Shown piece by piece: positions 44,632-56,265 of a stretch of 64,000 bases of DNA. This DNA is from Lucinisca nassula. Taxonomy: Eukaryota > Mollusca > Bivalvia > Lucinida > Lucinidae. Positions within the stretch are counted from its first letter, which is position 1. Each line of letters begins with the position of its first letter. The stretch spans positions 98,768,072 through 98,832,071 of the forward strand of contig OY757014.1 of the NCBI GenBank assembly GCA_963580285.1, in the 5' to 3' direction. The translations under genes and the position numbers were made by a program. The notes under the pieces are model-generated. The model worked only from the letters and a program-made list of their open reading frames with translations, made no database searches and had not been told where the DNA came from.

Positions 44632-44925
44632 GCCCCCGCCCATCGGGGCTTGAAGATATAGATGAGCTTCTTGATGCTTCCACGCAGAGCTGAAACCGAC
44701 CCGCACACGAGTACTGGTAAACCGCTTAGAGGATCTAAGCCTGCCCAGGCAATGCGGTGCGGGTTGGCACGTCCATGCTTATAAACCCAATTGGTTTGAT
44801 TGGGCGGCAGGTCTTGCGATGTCATGTCATCTCAATGTCGGGTAAAAGTCCAACAAAATTGGAAGCAACGTCTCCAAAATGACCTTTACAGTGTTGACGG
44901 GGACATTAAACTTCAAATCAAACAA
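44632..44925 (+). mobile_element. SINE-like retroposon, family D
   Basis: gcccccgcccatcggggc to aaacttcaaatcaaacaa. ttccataaatctg before and ttccataaacctg after form a 13-bp duplication with one mismatch. Confidence 0.85.
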
Positions 44926-45667
44926 TTCCATAAACCTGTGTCTCTGACAGGTGTTCTGTGTAATTTGCTGGAACACATAGTATGCTCAAACATCATGGCT
45001 CACTTGGACGAACATAAACTTCTGGCAGACAAACAACATGCATTTAGGAAAAGGCATAGTTGTGAAACTCAGCCAAGCACAGTTATTAATGACTGGGCAA
45101 AACTCTTGGACAAAGGGGGACAGGTTGGCACACTTATTCTGGACTTCGAGAAGGCTTTCGACACCCCTCCTCATGAACTACTTAAATCTAAGTTATTTGG
45201 TTATGGAATTGGGGGAAAGACCCTCAAATGGATAGATTCCTTTCTTTGCTACAAAAAAACAGCGGGTTGTTGTTAATGGTGAATCTTCAGAGTTGGCTCC
45301 AGTTTTGTCTGGAGTACCGCAAGGGACCGTTCTTGGTCCACTTTTGTTCTCCATGTACATCAATGATATTTCCACTGACATTGACTCAGAAATAAGACTA
45401 TTCGCAGATGACTGTGTTTGTTACCGGGAAATTAGAGATACAGATGAGCTTGATAGCTCAGTGGTTAGTGCACTTGCCTCTGATGCTAGAGGTCCCGGGT
45501 TCGATCCCCGGCAGCGGTGATAAAATTTCGGTGTCCGAACACGCTCAATTGGCATCATTTGTAGGGATGAATGTCATTAAGTGCACCGTCCTTCGGATCG
45601 GGACGTTAACTGGAGGCCCCCTGTGCAGGGAGAACCATCCCCTGTGCAGGTTAAAGATCCCTACCGT

Positions 45668-45970
45668 AATTTACGTTTGGTCCTTTGAGATCAGCGTGAA
45701 TATTCTGAGAAATCGGAAATAAATTATAAGTTAAGACTCAAATTCTAGACAGGTTTTTAATTATTTGGACCTCATTTTGATTGATATCAGTCTTTGAATC
45801 GACTGCCTATTCGAAATTCGCAAAATTGCAGTATGCTTCCTCTGGCTTTCGTTGCCGGATCATTACAGGGTCACTGATTAGGCTTATTAGCCGAAACTAC
45901 GTAGTATGACCCATCTTCTTTCTTATGAATATTTTCATTGCTCTTAAAGGAACTCATTTTTGATTTTTAT
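45668..45970 (+). mobile_element. Hammerhead-ribozyme element, copy 5, inside a SINE
   Basis: About 96% like 38643-38938 by eye. It interrupts the SINE between taccgtaatttac and actgtgtaggc. The hammerhead (45868-45912) has the core CTGATTA in place of CTGATGA, so it is probably inactive, but stem I and the GTA triplet are retained. Confidence 0.85.
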
Positions 45971-46040
45971 TTACTGTGTAGGCTTTCATCCTGCAAAACC
46001 TGGAGTGTATGTAATATACACCTGCGGTAATGGTCAAATA

Positions 46041-46205
<165 letters not shown>

Positions 46206-46492
46206 GTGTGTTTGATTTGGGGTTTAACGTCCCCGTCAACACTGTAAAGGTCATTTTGGAGACGTTGCTTCCAATTTTGTGGGACTTTTACCCGACATTG
46301 AGATGAAATGACATCTCAAGCCCTGTCGCCCAATGAAACCAATAGGGTTTATTAGCATGGAACCGCACCGCGGTTCCTGGACAGGCTTAGATCCTCTAAG
46401 CGGTTTACCAGTACTAGTGTGCGGGCCGGATTCAGCTCTGCGTGGAAGCATCATGCAGCTCATATATTTCTTCAAGCCCCTATGGGCGGGGC
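46206..46492 (-). mobile_element. SINE-like retroposon, family D, inside the GATA tail (minus)
   Basis: tttgatttggggtttaacg through agcccctatgggcggggcc. GATAGATAGAT on both sides. Confidence 0.9.
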
Positions 46493-47569
46493 CAAGATAG
46501 ATAGATAGATAGATCGATTGATCGATCGATCGATAGATAGATGACTCGTTGATACTTCAGGCTGACATAGATAGATTAGGATGTTGGGCCCGAAAATGGG
46601 GCATGAGATTTCAGCCAGTTAAATGCAATATTATGCAGATAACTAGGAAGAGATCTAATAAAGTTGAGGCTTCTTACACCTTAGAGGGAACGGTCCCCTT
46701 TAAATACCTTGGAGTGACAATCTCACACAACTTGAGATGGAATACTCATATTAGCAACATGTGTACTAAGGCAAATAGAACGCTTGGATTCCTGAGGCGA
46801 AATCTTCATCAGTGTCCTCAGGATGTAAAAGAGGCAGCATATAAAGGTCTTGTTCGCCCAGTCTTGGAATATGGTAGTTGTATCTGGGACCCCAGTGGAG
46901 TGGTCCTTAACGATGAAATTGAGAAAGTTCAGAATAGAGCTGCTAGATTTGTAACAGGCAATTGCTGCTTTGAAACTGGGAGCATGACTGGAATACTTGG
47001 AAAATTAAAATGGCAGTCTCTCAAGAATAGGAGAAAAGACAGTAGGCTAATGCTTTTATACAAAGGTCTAAAGGGTGCTGCCAGCATTCCAACAGATGAC
47101 CTTGTTCCCCCAGTTAGACACTGTAGAAATCACCATTCGTTGGCGTTTCAGACCCTTATTGCAAGAACTGACATCTATAAAGAGACGTTCTTCCCCAGAA
47201 CCATTAGAGATTGGAATGGTCTTCCCGATTCGCTTATTTCGACAGCTGAAGGTGCTGATGATTGTGTAGCTAAATTTACCTCTTTGGTTAGAGCTAGGGA
47301 CTAACTTCCCACATCACAGGTCCTGGTGTATGAATGTCATTTGACGTGTCACCAGTAACAATTCTGATTCTGATCTGATTGTCTTCTCTTGAATTCCGTA
47401 AAATACAAGAGAATATTAAAATCGGTTGCCTAGTCAAAGAGGTAAAGTTGAACGGGCCAGACGAACTTCCCATATCACAGGTCCTGGTTTATGAATGTCA
47501 TTTGACGTGTCACCAGCATCAATTCTGATTCTGATAGTGTGTCACTATTTTCTTTTTTTCTTTCTTTCT

Positions 47570-49925
47570 CCCGATACTGTTTTCGGTCAATTCTGACCAT
47601 GATAACAGGTTTGGGGTGTGGCACGTTTGGGGTGTGGCACAGAAAGTTTTCAATCCCCACCCCTCAAAAAAGAGCTTTGTGACACAGCCACCAGCAGATT
47701 AAAACTATTTACAAGAAGTCATCAGGCGAAGGAATCCATGCCTATCCCCTGTCCAACCCTAGGATATTATATACTACTCAAAGTTTGATAGGGATAACTT
47801 TTTATATACCAAATATTGCACTGAAAATTTAAAGTTTCTTGACAGAATGTGTACTCCGTATATTCATATATATCTTAAGCAGAAACTCATATGCAATTCA
47901 GTACTCATGAAAGTGCACATTTCTCACACTTCGCAAATGAATTCATGCACCCCAAAAATCTTGCGTAACACTGAATTCCAACAGAAAAATCAAACTTGCC
48001 AGTCTTCCTTTACTAAGCGTAAAAAGGATTTCATTTGATTTGTGAAACTCTAAAATGCCTAGGGGACAATGAAGAAACCGTCTGAGCCCTGAAGAAATGA
48101 ATTGTTGCGTCGGGGTGTTGTAATATGGCGTCTCTCAACGTCGTGTTGCCGGGATTCTAAATGTGTCTTAGAGCGTGGTTTACCGAATGTGGACTCGGCA
48201 TCTTCCCCACGGAAATCCTTCACACAGACACGGCGGGGGTCGGGAAAGGGCTACAACTTAACGTCAGGAACGTTTTTAGTTGATTCAGTCTCGACGTCAA
48301 CGGTTCCGGAACGCTATGCGTTTGCATAACGAGCTTAGGAACGGAACTTGAGTACGAATTTCTACACAAAGTGTCAGATACGGGCTCGACGAATTCGGAT
48401 TTAATGCCAGGAGGTCTGCTATACGTGTTCCGTTCATGACACAGCACGTGCAAGACCGGTTGGACTTTGCCAGAACTCACGTCATGTGGACGGCTCGTGA
48501 CTGGACGCCAGTACTGTTTACTGATGGTTCTAGATTCTGTCTAGACTTCATTAACTAACGTCTATTAGTGCGGCGAAGGTCTAAAGAGCGATTCGATGAC
48601 TTGAATGCGGCAGAGCATGATCGCTATGGAAAGGGATCAGTCATGGTTTGGGCTGGGATTAGTGTGAACGGTAAAACTGCCTTGTACGTCGTTGAAAACG
48701 GAACGTTAATGGCAGTGAGATACTGTAATGCGATTCTTGATCAGTTTGTGAGACCATATGCCGATGCAATCGGCCCGGGCTGTATTCTGATGGACGATTA
48801 TGCCCATCCCCAGCGTGCCCACGTCGCTGATGCCTATCTGGAACGTGAAACAATTGTTCGTATGGACGAGCCTGCTCGATCACCGGACTTAAATCTGATT
48901 AAGCATGCGTGTGAGATCCTACAGCGTGCTGTTTCAGCCCGAACTGTGCAGTCGATGACTTTTCAGGAGCTCAAAGATGCATTGGTTGCTGAATGAAGGC
49001 TGATTCCACAAAATCGGATACAGACTCTGATTACGAGCATGCGCAGGCGATGTCGTGCTGTAATTGATGCCATACACGTAATTATGCATGTTTGTCTAAA
49101 CAAATTTGTAAATTTGTGAAAAATCAATTGTCCAAATTCCTTCGTGTTACGCAAATTTTGTGGGTGCCAAGACGGTTGTTGTTGTCACGCATGAATGCAG
49201 TGCCGTTTGACAAAATTAATCATTAGTCTTTGTGAAGGATATGTTTTTGTCTCATTATGCATCAAATTTGTATTCAGCTGATTAATTTATTCAAAGACTA
49301 ATTTGAATTAAAAAAGTGATCCCTATCAAACTTTGAGTAGTATATTTTGGCCTTAAACCCATCAACTGTCTCAAAAGAGACGGCTTCGATTGTAAAGCCA
49401 TTCCAAGTTGCAATTGTCCTGGGGAAAAATTCTTAAAACCATCCGTGTAAGCATTAGGACGGTGATACTGAAAGGGATGAGACCTGGTTCTCCTACATCC
49501 TCCACCAGCTTCAGATAGGTACCTACTCTTATCTATAATGGCTAAATTATTGTGGATTTTATAGAATAGAGTCAGAGAAGCCTGCTCACTCCTTTCCTGC
49601 AGAGTCGGCCACTGGAGTTCTTCAAGCATCTCTCCAACGTGACTTTGGTTGCGCCAGTGTCTGCAGGTCCAACGAGCAGCAGTCCTCTGAACTTTTTCTA
49701 TTCTATCAGTCTCCTTTTGTTGATAGGGCATCCAAACTGGTGCTGCATATTCAAAGTTTGGTGCGGACTAAAGTTTTGTATGCAGCATCCTTGGTTTCCC
49801 TCGGTGTGAAAGCCATATTTCTACGAAGGAAACCGAGTGTCTCAGTAGCCTTACTAGTTATCTCATTAATGTTTTGACCCCACTCGAGGTCATCAGTGAT
49901 TTGAACTCCTAAGTATTTAGCAGAA
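47570..49925 (-). pseudogene. Second LINE fragment (minus), split by a Tc1-like element
   Basis: The RT C-terminal third on the minus strand: KYLGVQITDDLEWGQNI near 49900, then GFLRRNMAFTPRETKDAAYK, a frame change near 49760, RIEKVQRTAARW (49690) and LQWPTLQERSEQASL, and the end ATWNGF / ETVDGFKAK at 49400-49343. The 3' untranslated region resumes beyond the Tc1-like element at 47771 and ends near 47570 in (GAAA)n-like sequence. It faces the LINE at 44930-47560 tail to tail. Confidence 0.8.
47774..49340 (+). mobile_element. Decayed Tc1-like transposon, 1567 bp
   Basis: Perfect 22-bp inverted termini (ctactcaaagtttgataggg at the left, inverse at the right) with TA duplications at 47772-47773 and 49341-49342. 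The transposase (plus) is in pieces. VLFTDGSRFCLD (first Asp) lies near 48510. 48568-48996 carries GSVMVWAGIS, ILMDDYAHPQRA (second Asp) and SPDLNLIKHACEIL. In active Tc1 families the last motif has Glu where this has Lys, so the third catalytic residue is lost. The N-terminal DNA-binding part (48060-48500) is scrambled. Confidence 0.93.
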
Positions 49926-50214
49926 GAACAAGACGACTTACTTGATCAGCAAAACTGCTTCCGCAAGGGTCACCCGTCTGTGATTTGCACTAAAACAAGT
50001 TGAATTTCGTCTTCAGTCAAGAATTCTTCAACTGCAGCGTAAAGCATCAAGGAGGCCGCCATGTTGGTTACCTTGACCATCTACTATAGTTGTAATTGCA
50101 GCTGTTCGGCTGGAATGATGCGCGCGCATCTAATTAATAAGCTGGCGTCAGAACTATAGTAGCTACTATAGTTCCAGTCGAAAAAGGCCGTTGATAAGCA
50201 GTGGATAACGTCGT
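49926..50214. other. Mostly unassigned, with hairpin at 50150-50185
   Basis: gaactatagtagctactatagttc palindrome followed by agtcgaaaaaggcc, related to 44258-44315. No gene. Confidence 0.5.
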
Positions 50215-50480
50215 GAAATAAAACTCGTATGACCACACGTGTAATAACACTTTGGCGGGTTTAAGTAACGCCATGACGACGTCCATGTCAACCATGCATT
50301 TTTTGTGGAAAATTTGTCAAATTTAAAGACGAAAAAATCGAATTTAAAGTGGTCATATAATTAACAGAATCTTACACTCGTGGTCATTTCATATGAAATT
50401 TATGAAACTCGCCAAAGGCTCGTTTCATAAATTTCATATGAAATGACCACTCGTGTAAGATCCTCTATTTATTACACATC
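50215..50480. mobile_element. Palindromic MITE with AATAGAGGATCTTACA ends
   Basis: Hairpin ggtcatttcatatgaaattt / aaatttcatatgaaatgacc around cgccaaaggctcg (50378-50448), followed by gtgtaagatcctctattta. The terminal block matches the families at 5.4 and 43.5 kb although the stems differ. Confidence 0.75.
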
Positions 50481-51234
50481 AACTCTTGCAAGAGCTGCTA
50501 CATCTCGCTTGTTTACCTCCCCTTAACACCTGGTTCCTCTACATAAGGCTCTGGTAAGAATCTTTCTTGCGAAGTCTTGGAGTTGTTGTGAACATAACCA
50601 GATGGTGCATGCCAGCCCCTTGCCTCACCTGGGGAGATATATAAACAGCATGCTAAAAACGTGAAGTCATCCCGACATAGAACTGAATGCAATTCCATAC
50701 TGAATACGCAGAATACACTTTCTATCCAAATGTAAGCTTGTTAAGTAATGTAAATTTTTATAAGCTATATGGTTTCGAAATGTTGGCGTATTTTTTTTCA
50801 AACTGAGGTTTTTTAGGGGCTGACCAGAAAGCAAAGATTATATATGACACTAACATAACATTAGAAAACAACTAGTAACAGCCCAAACATGTTAAAATCC
50901 TTTATGTCGGTCGAATTACGTCAAAATGGTCTTTTTTGTGACACTTAAAAGTGAAATCAATGCGTATCTGAAACGAATGAAAATGACATTTTCCACAGTT
51001 CGAAAAACACTGTGTAAATAATATGACCCTGTTACATTCACAGTAGCAGCCCGGGCTACTGTTTTGGATAGCATTTTCTTTCAAAGTAAAAACAAATTGT
51101 ATTAGTTTTTCGATAAATATCAATATATCAGCGAGTGTCTTGAAAACACCAGAAATTTTCTTGACCGCGAAGCATTTTACGAACAGCAGTTTACGTAGAT
51201 CGCCCTAAGTCGCGTATAAAATGAAGAGATAAAT
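50481..51234. other. Unassigned intronic DNA
   Basis: No recognised repeat or exon. Minus ORFs at 50513 and 50902 show no domain or splice evidence. Confidence 0.4.
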
Positions 51235-51690
51235 AGAGAATATCAGGTCCGTGTCTTTTGATATCATGTTTATCAGGCAAGGCTTCGAGAACGCTTGTAG
51301 AATCGCGAGGCTTGCCGAGCGATTCTACATGCGTTCTCGAAGCCGAGCCTGATAAACTTGATATCAAATGACTCGAATCTGGTATTCTATTTATCAGTTT
51401 GTCCCCTTGTAAACTCTTTAAATCGGCAATCAGTCATTGCGTCCCAACATTCCGGCACGGAATATAATCGGTCAGTATATTAACTATCAGCTGACCGTTA
51501 TTTTTATTTTATTATTTTGTTTTAATCTTTTTGAATGTATTTTTCCCATTTTTCTAGTAATTATAACGTTTTAGCCATTTTTGCTGGTAGTCCGCTTCAT
51601 CCATAAAAGTGCAATGTCATGTAGACGTGATAAAGCTCACTTGTCCTGAGATAGCGTATCTTTATCAAGTCAACGCGTTACAATGCAATA
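51235..51690. mobile_element. Palindromic MITE (GATATCAAGTTTATCAGGC family), inverted copy
   Basis: Hairpin 51245-51405, then an AT-rich middle and ctcacttgtcctgagatagc / ctttatcaagtcaacgcg. It is the inverse of 13045-13500 along its length. Confidence 0.8.
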
Positions 51691-51699
51691 TATAATGGG

Positions 51700-51795
51700 G
51701 GTAACTGATAAATAGAGAATACAAGTGTCGTGTCTTTTGATATCAAGTTTATCAGGCAAGGCTTCGAGAACGCTTGTAGAATCGCGAGGCTTGGT
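51700..51795. mobile_element. MITE fragment of the same family
   Basis: gataaatagagaatacaag, gatatcaagtttatcaggca and agaatcgcgaggcttgg; stops at the hairpin centre. Confidence 0.75.
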
Positions 51796-52389
51796 ATTCA
51801 TCTAAAAAAAAGGAAATGTGCTTTATATATCAGTCGATTGGCACTAGTCATTCTAAAATATTTTTACTATTACCAGTAAAACTGACAATATAGATTTAAA
51901 CGTACTTCGGCTAATACCAAACGACTGGCAGATACCATTTCAAAGTACTTGACTTGCAAAAGCCACTCTTTCTTTTCATTGTCTTTTTTTGTTCAATTTT
52001 AATTTTAAGGTCTGTAAATGAGCCAATTGTAAAGAGTATCTGAAACGGATTACCCTTAAAAACTACCTGAAAGTATCGTGTTATATATCATTTGATAGCC
52101 TCAGATGCCTTTGACCCTCAAGACGCCAAGAAAAAAACACTGCATCGTAAATGTCTCTTTTCATGCCGTCTGCTGAATCCTCTTGCAATTTTTATTCAAT
52201 ATTTTGCATACAGGCAAACAATTCACACCAAGATCATACTGCTCTTAGAGAAGCAGACTCGTCTAGTCCTACACTGTTTGCAACACTCACTTTCAAAGTA
52301 ACCAGCATACAAGAGAATCAGACGACAATTGTTGTGATAGGCATGTCAAGAGTTAAACGACTTAGGGCACAATAATAGATTGCATAGGT
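51796..52389. other. Unassigned intronic DNA
   Basis: Plus ORFs at 52092 and 52151 overlap in different frames and look random. Confidence 0.4.
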
Positions 52390-52497
52390 TTTGTTTGATT
52401 TTGTTTGATTTGAGGTTTAACGTCCCCATCAACACTGTAAAGGTCATTTTGGAGACGTTGCTTCCAATTTTGTGGGACTTTTACCTGAAGTCCATGT
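52390..52497 (-). mobile_element. SINE family D fragment (3' end)
   Basis: gatttgaggtttaacgtccc to tgtgggacttttacc. Confidence 0.8.
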
Positions 52498-52904
52498 GTA
52501 ACAACTGGGAAGTTGATTGCTTAATTTTACACGCAGTAGTAAGGGAGGGTTCGTTAGTATGAGATGTTATGTATTTAGGTACGATGATATTGCTTCCTTG
52601 ATCGGTAGTAGTAGCAGTCGTAGCTTGTGACGTAGGTTGTGTGTGACAATTAGAAGTACTCAGGTCGTTACTGGCTGTTTTCTAAACTGAGCCGGTAAGT
52701 GGTACCTGTAGTCACTGTTATTGTTCGTGGCAGTTAGTGGTTGTTTCCACATATCTTAGTGGCCATTTGTATATTCACCGCTGGAAACAGTAAGTGATAT
52801 TTTGCGTGTCGGTGGTAGTGTGTTGGGTCAGTAGAAGCAGTTAGTGATAGTTTGTGGGTTCATTGTCTTATTGCTAGCCCGTGATGCCGTTATAGAAATA
52901 GAAG
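52498..52904. repeat. Degenerate GTAGTAG/TTAGTGG-rich sequence
   Basis: Loose repetition of agtggtagt, gtagcagttagtg and tttgtgggt, continuing at 53090-53220 and 53880-54215. No fixed period found. Confidence 0.5.
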
Positions 52905-53090
52905 TGAAGGCAATGATTAGGAATCGATACCATTAACCCACAGCTCCCACCAGAGACGCCAAAGGGAACGAAACACAAACATAAAACAACAGACATTAAT
53001 CGAAACATCAACAGCGGAAAGTAAAAAGGACAATTACTTCCCCACAAAATGGTCAATTGGCTATCCAAAATAAAATAATATAAGTCATAA
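52905..53090 (+). repeat. Family G copy (5' part)
   Basis: gaaggcaatgattaggaatc, ccaccagagacgccaaag, ttccccacaaaatggtcaat. Confidence 0.75.
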
Positions 53091-53224
53091 TGATGGTCTG
53101 TGGGACCGTCGGTGATATTTAGCGGCGGTTTATAGCAAAAATTTGAAGCTTGTGCTGATGTTTTGGTAGCACTTAGTTGCAGTTTATAGGTCTTAAGTGG
53201 TAGTCCGAGGGGTCATTTGAAGCA

Positions 53225-53420
53225 GCTATAGTAAAATTCCGCCATTAAGACCAGCTAAAACTAGTATAGTTAAAATACTATTTTGAATGTTTCAAATGTT
53301 CTCTCTTTGCATTTTCTGCACCCGGTGTCATCTAGAAAGAGACCACCTTTGAGACTGTTCAAAAGTGGTCTTGAAACCACTTTTGGAAAGTCCCAAAGGC
53401 GGTCTTAATACTGCAATTGT
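53225..53420. mobile_element. Palindromic MITE (AAGACCACC family), copy 2
   Basis: gagaccacctttgagactg and cccaaaggcggtctta with aaaagtggtcttgaaaccac inside; left edge attaagaccagctaaaac. Confidence 0.65.
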
Positions 53421-53509
53421 AGTTTGTCGGGGATCTTTGAGGTTGTTAGTAGAATAATTAGCGGCTGAAAGCATTAGATTGTGCTGCTATTATAGCTGAA
53501 AAATAGAAG

Positions 53510-53870
53510 TGGAGGCAATGATCAGGAATCAATACAATCAACCCACAGCTCGAATTAGAGACACCAAAGGGAAAGACACACAAACATGAAACAACAGACC
53601 CTAATGGAAACACCAACAGCGGAAAGCCAAAAGGACAGTTACGTTCCCACAAAATGGCCAATAGGCTATCCAAACTAAAATAACAGAAGCGACACAAACA
53701 TCCAAAGACATACCATAACAAAAATAAACCGCGACAGAAGAACCGCCTTGGAACGGTCAGCGGAAACGAATTCCACTGGGGGGCTTAAATCGATTTTAAG
53801 TGACCACAATCCTCGCCCTTACTTCCGTCGCGAACTAGTCAAATAATTTGTTAAGTCCGCATGAATGCCT
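53510..53870 (+). repeat. Family G copy
   Basis: ggaggcaatgatcaggaatc to acttccgtcgcg. Good match to 39980 and 60777. Confidence 0.8.
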
Positions 53871-55275
53871 CCTAACTCATCGAAAGCATTTTGTTAAGTC
53901 CTTAGTGACAATGTGGCGAATCGTTGGTGGAAGTTAATGGAAATTAGTATGCTGCCAGTAGTATTTAGTGGCATTTTATTAGTCATTAGTAGCACTGCGT
54001 GGTATTTTGTGGGGCATTTGTAGCAGAAAGTGATAGACGGCGATGTTAATAATCATTCTTGGTAATTTGTGAGCAGTAAATGTAGCCTGTGGGGTCGTTA
54101 GTATTAGATGGTGGTAGTTTTCGTTGTTGTATGTTGCAATTAGTGGTGGTCGTTAGTAGCAATATGTAGAAGTTCAGTCAGTGACATGGTTGTTTGTAGC
54201 ATATTTTAGCGGTGAAATGGTTTGAATGCATAAACACATACAAATGGATAGAGTGGGTAGTCGTTTAAATGCTAATGTTCTGCCACGGAATCGTAAATGT
54301 AGTTAATGTTATCCAAATCAATGACCAGAACTGTATGTTGCATTAAAGTTTGACAGCGAATACTAAATATACTTATATTTCACCAGTATGGAATTTGTAA
54401 CGTCTCTCATGCGTTGTATACTAAACGTTGCTTGTGCGTTGTATTCGTTTTGGTGAATATTCTTGTTTAGCATTCATGACTTGAACATTATAAATGGCAG
54501 GAAAATACTTCAATTGACAACTAATTTAACTTAGGAATGTCGACGCAATTAGATTCCCAGTTGTTTGACAAGGGCTTCGGCATTTCTTTTTCTGAAAATT
54601 AAAAAAAACATATTTCACTGACTCACCTCAAACTGTTTGATTGTCCAACAATATCAATAGCATGATGTGACAAAAGTATGGTAATTTTATGCGTTCCGTA
54701 TGAATCGTCCAATTTCTATGGAACTCTGTTTAAACAGGTGATAAATAAACACCTAACACGACTGTGTCAAAATCACGGAAAAAAGCCGTTACTTGAGCGT
54801 TTGTCAGCCGTAAAGCGTGTGTTTGCGACGTGTGAAAGTATTCACCAGTGTGTATTACTTGCAGTGCCTTTTGAATATTCTATTAACTAAAAAGTTACAA
54901 CAAGTCATCTGATTATTTGAATTCAACAGTGACACTTACAAAACTATGGTGTTTATGGCCACTTGGTTCCCTAAAAAAAGCTTGCAAAAGGCAATCTACC
55001 GAATCATTTTGTGGACTCTTTATTTTCATGTTTATTTGTGTTTTCTTTGCATATATTAAGAAATATTTATCACACATTAATATACATCGTACAATTAATC
55101 TTAAATTGTTCGTACTTACCTTTTAAAGAACTGCATACATCAGTTTTATCAAACTCGTACGAGGTAAATTAGTAGACAATCCAGTAGACAATCGGTAAGG
55201 GAGACAGAACTATGTGTGGAATTACATTGTAGTTACCTCCCCTATAATGATTCCAATCCTTGTTTTACAACTCAC
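53871..55275. other. Unassigned; first 350 bp degenerate GTAGT-rich
   Basis: 53880-54215 repeats ttagtggcattttattagt-like words. 54216-55275 is AT-rich. Plus ORFs at 54678-54890 and 54917-55126 have ordinary composition, but no domain or splice support. Confidence 0.4.
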
Positions 55276-55390
55276 CTAGTCCGTACATAACGCCTATAAA
55301 CACAACGATGAAGGCCATTCCACCAGTCCACATGAACACATCGTATCTGTCTTTGATGGCACATTTCCATGCTGGTTTGGTTTCTTCCGT
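55276..55390 (-). CDS. Exon 1 (first recognised) of a multi-pass membrane protein gene
   Basis: A 115-nt exon on the minus strand. Donor GGACTAG|GTGAGT is a near-consensus site. The acceptor is TTTTTGAAG|ACGGAA, with an in-frame stop just upstream, so the reading frame must be entered by splicing. Phase 0 in, phase 1 out. The product reads TEETKPAWKCAIKDRYD, then a membrane segment VFMWTGGMAFIVVFIGVMYG. A piggyBac-type MITE ends 46 bp upstream of the acceptor. The initiating exon was not found between 55.4 and 64 kb, so the protein's N-terminus is missing here. Confidence 0.78.
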
Positions 55391-55399
55391 CTTCAAAAA

Positions 55400-55420
55400 T
55401 CAATCAATCAATCAATCAAT
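55400..55420. repeat. Short (CAAT)n microsatellite
   Basis: caatcaatcaatcaatcaat, 10 bp upstream of the exon 1 acceptor in gene sense. Confidence 0.8.
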
Positions 55421-55436
55421 AAGATTATTGAATTAA

Positions 55437-55632
55437 CCCATATATACCTAGCGTCCCTTTTCTGGGACGTAGGCAAACCGAGCACGGCGTCTGATCTGGG
55501 TATACACTGTTTGCTAAAAGGATATACATTTTTGTACAACTTACATTGGACTAAAGACACCTGATACCCCAATAATTGACAATGAATCTCCTCTAAACTG
55601 AGTAGGTAGAAGATTCCTTTGTCACATATGGG
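55437..55632. mobile_element. piggyBac-type MITE, 196 bp, TTAA-flanked
   Basis: TTAA at 55433-55436 and 55633-55636; termini CCCATATATACC and inverse of CCCATATGTGAC. Inner cgtcccttttctgggacg hairpin and gtctgatctgggtatacac, which resemble 16670-16858 and 56160-56265. Confidence 0.85.
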
Positions 55633-55636
55633 TTAA

Positions 55637-56159
55637 TTTTATTTATCAATCAAACGATCCCAACAACTTCAAGGCACTGCAAACAAAGACCACAGGTGAA
55701 AGATTTGCAAAACAGCATCATTTATCATAAAACTGGATTGTTAAATATAGGACATGCAGATATAAACAAATGACTGAAACAAAGGCTCATATAAAGCCTC
55801 AATAGAAGATTGTCATCAAAATATGAAGACTTTTTACAGTCTAATGAGTCTTCTGAATCAAATATTGAGCCTCTAAATATTAGAAATATCAGTGAACAGC
55901 ACGAAAACAACAAACCAGCATTAATATTTGGCGGTATAATGTTTTTGGTCTAATTGGCATTCTACAAAATTACTTAGAGACATATTAATTGCAGCCAGAT
56001 ATAACCAAGCTGACTAATCGGAGCTGAAAAGATAATCGATTATCAATCCTGTCATTGTGGACGATAATCGATTAGAAATCACTGTAGATTTGGACTTAAT
56101 TTTACCTGTCTGGCTTTCTGTCTGAGTATGACTCTTGCCATATGTTGAACTTCGCCATG
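55637..56159. other. Unassigned DNA
   Basis: No gene or recognised repeat; attagtcg/cgattaatc-like words around 56030-56080 (gataatcgattatc) form small palindromes. Confidence 0.4.
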
Positions 56160-56265
56160 TGTATTTGAACAGACGGGCCTGATCAAACAGTGTAGACCCA
56201 GATGAGACGCCGCAAAACGCGGCGTCTCATCAGGGTCTGCACTGTTTGCCACTCATCCAGCTATT
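56160..56265. mobile_element. piggyBac-type MITE core fragment
   Basis: aaacagtgtagacccagatg, agacgccgcaaaacgcggcgtct, catcagggtctgcactgttt: a strong hairpin with a CG centre. No TTAA-flanked ends could be matched. Confidence 0.7.
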
